From CAVYXK01 sp963708245 (lineage in GTDB: Bacteria > Pseudomonadota > Alphaproteobacteria > Acetobacterales > Acetobacteraceae), in the NCBI GenBank assembly GCA_963708245.1, contig OY970201.1:6572001-6636000 (forward strand): a stretch of DNA of 64,000 bases, in the 5' to 3' direction. Numbering within the stretch: the stretch's first letter is position 1; every line of letters begins with the position of its first letter. The position numbers and the translations under genes are program-made. Shown in pieces: positions 50,594-58,462 of the stretch. Under the pieces are notes generated by a model. The model was not told the DNA's origin. It worked only from the letters and a program-made list of their open reading frames with translations, and did not search any database.

Positions 50594-51402
50594 TTCAAAG
50601 CAAAGGTAGCGGCAGCCCGACGCAGCGCGGCCTGGGAGAAGACCGGGGCCATGATTTCCACGAAGGAGGTGAAGCGCAGGACCGCACCACCGTCCGTGCG
50701 CCGCGTGATCGCATGATTGATGAAGCTGTCGGGCGTGAGCGAGGGTTGCGCGAGTGCCAGGCCGTAGGCGCGGCACAGCTCGAACATCCGATTGATCGTC
50801 TGCCAGTCTGCAAGCAGATCGTCGTCAGGGAACCACACGTAATTGTAACCGCGCCAGAAATTTTCGTCGGCGAGCAACCGGGCGAGGCCTTGGAACTTGC
50901 TGCCGGAATAATGCGCACGATACTCGGCCGCTGTTTCTGTCGTGCCAGCGCCATAGGTGCAGAGGCAGAGGTCCCACGTGCGTGCGCCCTCGGGGCAGGC
51001 CCGCAGCCAAGCCGGATGCAGTAAGTCCGGGCCGGCCCGCAGGATGACCAGGTTTTGTCGCCCGCTAGGCGGCGGTATTTCCCCCGATGCAGCAGTCGCC
51101 GGCCACACCGGGACGTCGCGCAGATAGAACAGTCGGCAAGGCTGGCCCCCCGGAACGGCCCAACCATCCAGCACGGACGCCGGCGCTGCGGGGAGTGGGA
51201 ACGCAATACGCGCCTGGCCGAGCGCGTCGATCAGGCCGAGATGCTCGTCCGTCGCCTGCCACCGGATGAAATCGGTCCCCCAGGCGCCGCCGATCCGCCC
51301 GCTCGGCAGTGGAATGAGCTGTGCCTCGCGCGGGCCGGCAGGATCGCCGACGAGCAGCCAGACCTTGTCGGCCAACCAAGCGGGTGGCTCGCCGTGCGGC
51401 AT
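50594..51402 (-). pseudogene. DUF707-family protein, N-terminal fragment
   Basis: Starts at ATG 51400-51402. After a poorly conserved 110-residue lead, the DUF707 domain begins (NLVILRAGPDLLHPAWL) with TWDLCLCTYGAG, YSGSKFQGLARLLADENFWR, YNYVWFPDDDLLADWQTINR (the DDD motif of a GT-A fold), QPSLTPDSFINHAITRRTDG and VEIMAPVFSQAAL. The frame enters the IS1380 end after LNLNPAVE. DUF707 proteins are presumed glycosyltransferases. Its promoter region is shared with the rightward aminotransferase gene. Confidence 0.88.
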
Positions 51403-51563
51403 CGGGATTTTCCGGTCGCTGTGTCCGGCGCATCAAACGGGCCGCGGGTTAACACACGGTTGTCGGAGGGGACCCTCGACAAAAAACCCGCGCGGGAGGA
51501 CACATCCCGCGCCAGACCGGCATTGCAAACCGAACGGAATAATAACAGGAGCACGCCCAGAGC

Positions 51564-52751
51564 ATGAGCGCCACCTCGCCGAAGGTCCTTCGCGGCCGCC
51601 AGTTCTTTGCTAATCCGGGGCCGACCAACATCCCGGATTCGGTGCTGCGGGCGATCGATCGGCCGACCATCGACTTCCACGACCCCGATTTCGTCGAGGT
51701 GTACGACGCCGCCTTCGCTGCGCTGAAGCGCGTGCTCGGCACCGAGCATCACCTGTTCATGTACACCGGGTCGGGCCATGCGGCATGGGAGGCGACGCTC
51801 ACCAACCTGCTGTCGCCGGGGGATACGATCCTGCTGCTCGAGTCGGGATATTTCTCCGACGAGTGGGGCCGCATGGCAGCGGCGCACGGGCTGGAGGTGC
51901 AGACGGTGCCGGCGGACTGGCGGCACGGTGTCGAGATCGCCGCCGTGAAGGCGGCGCTCGCCGCCGATAGCAGGCACGTGATCCGCGCGGTGTGCGTGGT
52001 GCACAACGAGACCGCCACCGGAATGTTTATTCCTTTGCCGGAGCTGCGTGCCGCGATCGACGCTGCGGGCCACCCAGCGCTGTTCCTGGTCGATACGATC
52101 TCCTCGCTCGCCAGCTTGGAGTTCCGCATGGACGACTGGAAGATCGATGGCGTTGTGGGCGGCAGTCAGAAAGGGCTGATGTGCCCGACCGGCCTGAGCT
52201 TCACCGGCGTGTCGGAGAAGGGCATGGCGGCGAACAAGCAGGCGAAGCTCGGTCGTTATTATTTCGATTGGTCAATGATGCTGAAGCGGCCCGGCAAGAG
52301 CTTCATCGGCACGGTGCCGGTCAATGCGTTCTACGGGATGCGCGAAGCCCTGCGGCTGCTGGAGCAGGAGGGCATGGAGAACGTGATCGCCCGCCACCAC
52401 TACCTGGCCGAGGGAGTGCGGCGCTGCGTCAATGTCTGGGCCGGCAATAACGGGCCGCAACTCTTCTGCACCAATCCGGGACGATATTCGGATTCCGTCA
52501 CTGCGGTGCTGATGCCGGAGGGGCACGACGCCGAGGAACTGCGGCGGACGGCTCGGTTTCGCTACAACGTCTCGCTGGGCGGGGGGCTCAGCAAGCTGCA
52601 TGGGCGGGTGTTCCGCATCGGCCACATGGGGGACCTGAATGAGGCGATGGTGCTCGGCGCGCTGACCGCGGTGGAGATGAGCCTGCGGCGCAACGGCGTG
52701 CCGCACGGCAAGGGCGGCGTCGAGGCGGCGATGGCGCATTTCGCTTCGTAG
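51564..52751 (+). CDS. Class V aminotransferase (serine/alanine-glyoxylate aminotransferase-like)
   Basis: 395 residues. GRQFFANPGPTNIPDSVLRA is the family opening, MYTGSGHAAWEATLTNLLSP binds the PLP phosphate, LVDTISSLASLEFRMDDWKI carries the Asp to the ring nitrogen, GGSQKGLMCPTGL holds the Schiff-base Lys203, and HGRVFRIGHMGDLNEA is the end signature. It probably moves amino groups to glyoxylate or pyruvate in serine-cycle or photorespiration-type metabolism. GGAGCACGCCCAGAGC precedes the ATG at 51564. Intact, unlike its leftward neighbour. Confidence 0.94.
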   Translation: MSATSPKVLRGRQFFANPGPTNIPDSVLRAIDRPTIDFHDPDFVEVYDAAFAALKRVLGTEHHLFMYTGSGHAAWEATLTNLLSPGDTILLLESGYFSDEWGRMAAAHGLEVQTVPADWRHGVEIAAVKAALAADSRHVIRAVCVVHNETATGMFIPLPELRAAIDAAGHPALFLVDTISSLASLEFRMDDWKIDGVVGGSQKGLMCPTGLSFTGVSEKGMAANKQAKLGRYYFDWSMMLKRPGKSFIGTVPVNAFYGMREALRLLEQEGMENVIARHHYLAEGVRRCVNVWAGNNGPQLFCTNPGRYSDSVTAVLMPEGHDAEELRRTARFRYNVSLGGGLSKLHGRVFRIGHMGDLNEAMVLGALTAVEMSLRRNGVPHGKGGVEAAMAHFAS

Positions 52752-53524
52752 CGCGCCGCTACACCTCCCCGCCCCCGGAGAGGTGGACGGACGGGGCTGG
52801 TTGTCACAGCTAGCGGCTAAGGGTGTCCGCATCGCTTAGGGCCTGTCTCTGAATGATAGCGAAACAGCCGCTATAGCTTCTCGGTCGGTAGGGCCGGCCG
52901 CTTCGCGCCCATAGCTGCCGGCCTGGCCGCCGCTGTGGATAAGTGGCCTGCGGTCGCGCCGACGGGCCACCTATCCGCAGCTCCTACACCATCGCTTGGG
53001 ACACAACCGGGTTAAGCGGCCGGATAGGTCCAGGCGGCGCCTTGGCAAGGTGAGCATAAAACGGCGCCCACACGGGGCTGTCGCGTGAAGAACAGATCGT
53101 GGTTATGGTAAGATATTCAGCGGATATCTCAGCCCCGCCGGGGCGATGTGCAATGAGTTAGGACCCGTTAGAAGCAATCTTCCGCAGATCGAGCAGAACC
53201 TCCACAAAACTGGATTCGCAAGTATTACAGGGGTAGGAAGAATAGCACTGAAGGGCACATGCAAATGAAACACAAGTACTTGGCGATATAGAACGAAGGA
53301 CTGAGTCGAAAATCTGATGAGTGAAGCCTCCTCACCGTCCGGCCTACGATCTTACGCCGAGCCGCTGAGTTGGCGCAGAGGACGCCAGAGGCCGTCACGC
53401 CGGCACCACCGATATGATAAATCGAATCAAGACTGGCAACTAGCCCCACTCAGTGATACACCCGCATGGCGCGAGCTCCGCGTTGTGAGTGTATGCGCGA
53501 TAGGCTCGACTGACTCGGGGGGCA
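52752..53524. other. Gene-free stretch with a solo IS256 end
   Basis: About 770 bases. It contains a CACCTC...GAGGTG hairpin right after the aminotransferase gene (52763-52787), an IS256-type terminus (52930-53009) and, from about 53060, a marked shift to AT-richer sequence leading into the protease island. No gene recognised. Confidence 0.5.
52930..53009. repeat. Solo terminus of an IS256-type element
   Basis: GCTGTGGATAAGTGGCCTGC, a matching CCACCTATCCGCAG arm, then CTCCTACACCATCGCTTGGG and ACACAACC. The same order (hairpin, CCTACACCATCACTTGGGAC, ACGACCC) forms the right end of the IS256 element at 48186-48283. No transposase accompanies it. Confidence 0.65.
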
Positions 53525-54418
53525 ATGCTAGTGCTTACGCGCCGCACGTTAGGATTAAGCGCGTGCTGTTACGTAACCGTCCATATGGTGAAAGCCCAAT
53601 CGTCCCCAATGGTGTCCAAGCAGGGCCGCGGCTGGATCTGTACGACCCCCGATCCGCCGCGACGATCAGGGTTTACAATCCAGAATTATGCCGCAACAAC
53701 CGGCGCAGACGCCACGGCCCTCGCTAGAGCTAGAGCGGAATTCAACCTCACTGACTATGGCACGCAGCTCCTCGATGATAGGTGGCGCCACAGCGATGGG
53801 CTTACACCAAATAGTGGCCTAATCACGCTCGGCGTGGCCTTCCTCGATAAGGATCCGGAAAAAGAAAGCATCGTTCGCAACGCCGCACCGCGATGGCTGG
53901 ATGGTCCTATGGTGGGGACTCTGGACACGTCTCTTCGGAATCGCATCGCGTTCAGATTCGACGTTCCGCCAAATGAAGCGCAAATACGAGTCCGATTCAG
54001 TCCCACACTTGGGAATAACTCGCAGATAGGGCGCACTAACCTCCAGGTCCCTAAAGACGCCCACACGATGAATCTGCAGAATCTGGAGGACTACATTGTG
54101 TTGCATGAATTCGGGCACGCCCTGGGACTGCAACATGAACAGTCGAGCCCTGCCAGCAGCATTGTATGGAATGAAGAGGCTGTGATCGCCGACCTGTCAA
54201 AGCCACCGAATAGCTGGTCACCTGAATATATTCGGCGCCAAGTGCTAAATAAGTTTTCCTCTCGCTATGCATGCACGGGAGATCCCGGATTTAACGTCAA
54301 TTCGATCATGTTGTACCAGGTACCGTCATCTTGGACGAAGAATGGTTTTGTAACTCCGCTGAATACCCGTATCTCTGATCGCGACTTCAAGTGTCTCGCT
54401 GGGGTTTATCGGGCATGA
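53525..54418 (+). CDS. Exported metzincin-type zinc metallopeptidase
   Basis: 297 residues from ATG 53525. A short signal-like N-terminus (LTRRTLGLSACCYVTVH, cut near VKAQ) is followed by an unrecognised 150-residue region with FRFDVPPNEAQIRVRFSPTL, like the beta-sheet of metzincins. The zinc site is YIVLHEFGHALGLQHEQ: His194, Glu195, His198 and His204 of HExxHxxGxxH. A Met-turn-like NSIMLYQVP follows at about residue 260. This fits matrixin/astacin-like M10/M12 peptidases. Codon use is AT-richer than in the rest of the window. Its stop overlaps the next start (ATGA), so it is translationally coupled to the serine protease. Confidence 0.85.
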   Translation: MLVLTRRTLGLSACCYVTVHMVKAQSSPMVSKQGRGWICTTPDPPRRSGFTIQNYAATTGADATALARARAEFNLTDYGTQLLDDRWRHSDGLTPNSGLITLGVAFLDKDPEKESIVRNAAPRWLDGPMVGTLDTSLRNRIAFRFDVPPNEAQIRVRFSPTLGNNSQIGRTNLQVPKDAHTMNLQNLEDYIVLHEFGHALGLQHEQSSPASSIVWNEEAVIADLSKPPNSWSPEYIRRQVLNKFSSRYACTGDPGFNVNSIMLYQVPSSWTKNGFVTPLNTRISDRDFKCLAGVYRA

Positions 54419-55710
54419 AAACAAAGTCTTCTGCAAGCGTTGGCGTGGTTTCGTGGTTACTCCTGGCGAGGATAGCTCTGGTTTCACCTGACGATGCGAC
54501 GGCTCAGAGTCTCCCACCGGCAATTAACATGGCTGATGTCGCGATTATCGAACTCTGGAATAGTCAGACGGGCGAGCACCTACCCGTCGGTTCGGGCGTA
54601 GCATTTGACCGAGATGGCTATGTTCTTACCGCAAAGCATGTTTTAAGCAGCTTCAATCCAACGAGCCAGGAAATAGAAATCCGATTCGGAGCACGCAGCG
54701 CGCTCCCTATCAAGGTCCAGTCATATACCTGTCCTAGCGGCGATCCCGATAACGGTGGCGTCGATATCTGCATCTTTAAAGTATCAGGGTCTGATCTCGC
54801 CGTGGCAGGTGTTACGTCCTTTCCAGCTATCAGTTGTCGGAAGCTGAATCAGGACGAACAGATATTCGGGAGGGGGTGGCCTGGCGACCCACGTTTAGAA
54901 TGGGAGAAGGCTGATGGAACAATTAGCTCAGGGCTAACAGCCTTCGACGAGTATCCGACCACTGCACCGGCACTCGCCGGGATGAGCGGAGGACCCTTTT
55001 ATGACCAAGCTGGTGCAGTCGTCGGTTTGATCAAGGGCGGGATAGGCAACGCGGAGAAGCGTACCTTGCTAGCACCGCTATTCGGTGTTCAGCCACTGAT
55101 CGAGCAAACGGGAACACAGTGCGGTACGGCTCCGTCGTTGACTCCTACTGCTTCGGCATCTGAGCCACCATCGGGCATAAAGGTCACGAAAACCTATAGA
55201 ACCTTCGCTTTACAAGATGGCTACATGAAAGGTGTCGACGAAATCTCAGCAGAAGAAGCGGCACATTTGGCAAAGTCTTATGAATTCCTATTCCATAACG
55301 GCTCCGATCGTCCATCGGAGGTACGTAGTAGGAACGGGTCTGGTGTTTGCTCGGAGGGCGGCTTTATTGGCGCTGCAGGAGACCGATTTTCTGGTGCGTG
55401 TTCGGTGGCGCGAGCCTGCACCGTAAAGTTCAACTACGATGACAGCGGCGCCGTTACTCACAAACGGATATACGATCAGTTTGATAATGTTCTCGAAGAT
55501 CTGCAGTACCCTACTCCGCTGCTAGGAGAATTCTTTGCTGTCTTCCCGTGTGACCGAGGACGCTCTGGAATTCGTGAGATTCAATACAGACTGCTTGAAC
55601 CAGGACCCTACAAGGGACTCGATAAAGTCGCACTTTTTCTCGATAAAGACCACCAACCAAGGCCAAACGATGAAGAAAGCTTCGGGTGGCGATTTAAGGT
55701 ACCATGCTGA
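54415..55710 (+). CDS. Exported trypsin-like serine protease, 5' part of a frameshifted protease-repeat gene
   Basis: 431 residues from ATG 54415. Signal peptide (VVSWLLLARIALVSP, cut near ATAQ). Chymotrypsin/DegP-type triad: His75 (LTAKHVL), Asp117 (VDICIF) and Ser191 (AGMSGGPFY). A linker (TPTASASEPPSG) and a C-terminal region with FNYDDSGAVTHKRIYD follow. The last residues, DKDHQPRPNDEESFGWRFK, match the start of the 32-residue repeat. They run straight into YHADSHTIETVTLG of the next frame if one G at 55699 is removed. So the gene originally continued, and this product is C-terminally truncated at VPC. The catalytic domain is complete. Confidence 0.85.
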   Translation: MKTKSSASVGVVSWLLLARIALVSPDDATAQSLPPAINMADVAIIELWNSQTGEHLPVGSGVAFDRDGYVLTAKHVLSSFNPTSQEIEIRFGARSALPIKVQSYTCPSGDPDNGGVDICIFKVSGSDLAVAGVTSFPAISCRKLNQDEQIFGRGWPGDPRLEWEKADGTISSGLTAFDEYPTTAPALAGMSGGPFYDQAGAVVGLIKGGIGNAEKRTLLAPLFGVQPLIEQTGTQCGTAPSLTPTASASEPPSGIKVTKTYRTFALQDGYMKGVDEISAEEAAHLAKSYEFLFHNGSDRPSEVRSRNGSGVCSEGGFIGAAGDRFSGACSVARACTVKFNYDDSGAVTHKRIYDQFDNVLEDLQYPTPLLGEFFAVFPCDRGRSGIREIQYRLLEPGPYKGLDKVALFLDKDHQPRPNDEESFGWRFKVPC

Positions 55711-57650
55711 CTCCCATACAATTGAGACAGTGACGCTGGGTCCGCACGCTGAGAACTGGGTCAACAGCGACGGATTTGCTATTGTACGATCCACTTACAA
55801 CGACAAACACTTGGAAGCATCAAGATCCTACTTCGCACCGGACGAACGTCCGACTGTGAATAAGGAGGGTTTTGCTAGGGAGGATATGTCGTACGATAGT
55901 TGGGGCAACTTGACCGGAATACGCTTTCTTGACCTCAAGGGTAAACCCACAGTGCACACTGCCGGTATCGCTGGTTGGCGTGATCGATTTGACGATCATG
56001 GGAATAGGATGGAAAGAGACTACTTTGGTAATGAAGGACAATCAATCCTTAGCAAAGACGGGTACGCGGGGTGGCTCGCCAAGTTCGATGAGCGCGGAAA
56101 TCAGATCGAATACATGTATTTTGGCGTCGATGGCCAGCCGATTATAAGCAAGGAGGGATATGCTGGTGTACGCACTCAGTACGACAGCCGTGGAAATCCG
56201 GTCGAGACCGCATACGTCGGTACCAACGGCGAACCCAAGCTTGGGAAGCGAGGGTACGCGTTCCTATTGGTAAAATATGACGATCGCGGTAACAATGCGG
56301 AGCAGCGATATCTCGGGGTAGATAGGCAGCCCGTGCCTAACGTGGAGGGTGCCGTAATCACGCGCTTTACTTTCACCGATGCAAACAAGAAATCTAGCGC
56401 GGCGTCATTTGATTCCGACGGCAATCCAGTTTTGGACAACGAGTGGGACGCCTCATGGCGCGCGAAATTTGATGACCGAGGCAACCAAATAGAGCTGACA
56501 TTCTATGGCGTCGACAATCAGCTCGTCATAGGCAGGTACGGTTTTGCTCAGGCGCAAACGAAGTTCGACAATTATGGTAACGCAATAGAGGTTGCCTACT
56601 TTGGCCTCGATCGCAATCTCATTCTGAATAGCGACGGTATTGCCAAGCGACAGTCAAAATTCGATGAACACGGAAACGAGATCGAGGTCTCGTTTTTTGG
56701 CGTTGACGGTCGGCCGATCGCACAGAAACAAGGGGTAGCTGGTTGGCGTAACCGATTTGACGAAAACGGGCATCAGGTGGAGAGTGCTTTCTTCGACACC
56801 AATGACCAACCGGTCCTGACCAAGAACGGATATGCTGGATTGGATTCTAAATTCGACGAGTGTGGCAATGAGATAGAGACCTCGTATTTTGGCGTCGACG
56901 GCCAACCAATACTGAGCAAGGACGGCTACGCAGGGTGGCACACCAAATTCGACGAGTTTGGCAATCCAGTAGAGATCTCGTATTTTGGTACCGACGGCCA
57001 GCCAATCCTGGTTAAAGATGGCTACGCGGGGTGGCACGCCAAATTTGATGGGGCCAGACATCAGATAGAGGGCGCCTACTTCGGCCTTAACGGCCAGTCA
57101 GTTCCTGAGTAAGTACGGTTTTGCTGAGTGGGAGGCAGGATTTGACGAAGATGGCAATCAAATACAGGACAAGTACTTTGGCATCGACGGCCAACCAACC
57201 CTGAGCAAGGGCGGCTACGCCGCGTGGCAGGCCAAATTCGATGAGCATGGAAATCGGATCGAATTTGCATATCTCGGCACCGATGGCCGGCTAATCCTGG
57301 GCGAAGATGGGTACTCGGGATGGCGTGCCAAATTCGATGAACGTGGAAACGAGATCGAGACCGCTTATTTCGGGATAAATGGAAAGCCAATTGCACTCCC
57401 TAATGGAATAGCAGTGGTTCTGCGAGAATTTGATCCTGCAGGACGAGAAACCGTGCAGCGATTTCTAGATGCTAATAACAAGGCGGTCAAAGCTCACGAC
57501 AGCGGGCGCAGTATAGTCCGGACGACTTACGATCGTACCAACTTGGAAGTGTTCGAAAGGTCCTATGACGAATTTGACCAACCCGTCGATCGCATCGATG
57601 AACACTGGTCTACAAAGCAATGGCTTTACGATTCCAACGGACAGTTCGTT
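55660..57650 (+). repeat. About 21 tandem 96-bp coding repeats
   Basis: The period is constant at 32 codons across both frames. Units diverge from one another, with the best conserved in the middle third (KFDECGNEIETSYFGVDGQP against KFDEFGNPVEISYFGTDGQP). Divergence shows the array is old and not a recent slippage product. Confidence 0.9.
55670..57112 (+). pseudogene. Tandem 32-residue repeat region, middle part of the frameshifted protease gene
   Basis: Encodes about 15 units with consensus KFDERGN-IE--YFGVDGQP-LSKDGYAGW-, 96 bp each. If translated alone it could start at ATG 55670 (MKKASGGDLRYHADSHTIE), but that has only a weak ribosome-binding site and lies inside the protease frame. The repeat would more likely be a beta-rich solenoid or adhesin-like tail on the protease. 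It stops at TAA 57110-57112; deletion of one C at 57104/57105 would keep the repeat frame open. Similar repeats occur as tails on predicted proteases and enzymes in other bacteria; I cite this from memory. Confidence 0.8.
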
Positions 57651-57707
57651 AAGATGGTTTTCCGTGATAAGGCTGGACGAGACATTTTGCCGCCAAAGGC
57701 GGATTAA
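57105..57707 (+). pseudogene. C-terminal repeats of the frameshifted protease gene
   Basis: From CTG 57105 the frame reads LSKYGFAEWEAGFDEDGNQI, then AWQAKFDEHGNRIEFAYLGT and KFDERGNEIETAYFGINGKP, and ends with diverged units (SNGQFVKMVFRDKAGRDILP) at TAA 57705-57707. It has no start of its own with a ribosome-binding site (the first in-frame ATG or GTG is near 57414), so it needs the upstream frame. Six units plus a cap. Confidence 0.8.
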
Positions 57708-58079
57708 CGTATCGGTAGAGAGTGGTGCATTTGTACCTTGCTCCCTGCATGCAATCGAGACTTCGCGTTGCAGGTCAGCACGCGCCGAGCAGCGCGTAGC
57801 GCCGCACGAGAGCGCAGACGGGGTAAGCCAGCCGAAATCCCCGCCGGCGTACCATGGAAAGGCAGCGTCGGGTAGCGCTCGTTGAACGGATCGATGAACC
57901 TCTGCTGAGGCGGGTCGGCTGACGCGGAGAGGTAATACATCGGTAAGCGTCAGCTTATTAGCAGGGGTTGACGCATCGGATTGTTGGACGTGACGGTTCT
58001 GCTGGCGCGAGTTGCTGGAAGCCGGGACGGTGGAGATCGACATCGACAAGATCGATGACGCAGGTACCTGGCTCTGCTC
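57708..58079. other. Intergenic region with no recognised gene
   Basis: About 370 bases between the repeat gene and the IS66 fragment. Open frames exist on both strands but none shows family features. It is probably further degraded IS sequence. Confidence 0.4.
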
Positions 58080-58340
58080 TACCTCACGCTGCAACGATTG
58101 GTGGCTGGGTTGGCCTCGTGCAATTCGATCGAGGACGGAGGCGAGATGTGCCTCCGGATTGAGTCGGTTGAGCCTTGCCAACTCGATGATGGTATAAATC
58201 GCTGCTGCTCCTTCCCCACCACGATCGGAACCCAGGAACAGATAGTTCTTTCGTGTTACGACAATATCTCTCAGCAGCCGCTCGGCCAGGTTGTTGTCAA
58301 TGCTGCGCCGGCCATCCTCGACGCCATCGGCGTCCGGTTC
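58080..58340 (-). pseudogene. IS66-family transposase, C-terminal fragment
   Basis: Minus-strand reading RRSIDNNLAERLLRDIVVTR, KNYLFLGSDRGGEGAAAIYT, IIELARLNRLNPEAHLASVL and DRIARG is the end of an IS66 TnpC, with the D-N-N-xx-E motif (IDNNLAE) carrying the catalytic Glu. The N-terminal two-thirds and the usual LLPW tail are missing. It flanks the protease island on its right side. Confidence 0.9.
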
Positions 58341-58462
58341 ACCGCTTTACACGCCCGAAAGCAAACTCGCAGCTTCCGGCCAGGTCCGGCCAGCGGTCGG
58401 TGCTTGGGGTTTGCCCGACGGACGTCTGCTTTTGGAGCCGGCGCGGCCGCCTGCGGGCCGGA

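Noticed and set aside
53317..53727. A 136-codon frame before the metallopeptidase
   Set aside because: It overlaps the metallopeptidase start in another frame and has no ribosome-binding site or family features.
55535..57707. RHS/YD-repeat polymorphic toxin
   Set aside because: The repeats are 32 residues and lack the YD-repeat core consensus. There is no RHS core peptidase motif, C-terminal toxin domain or immunity gene.
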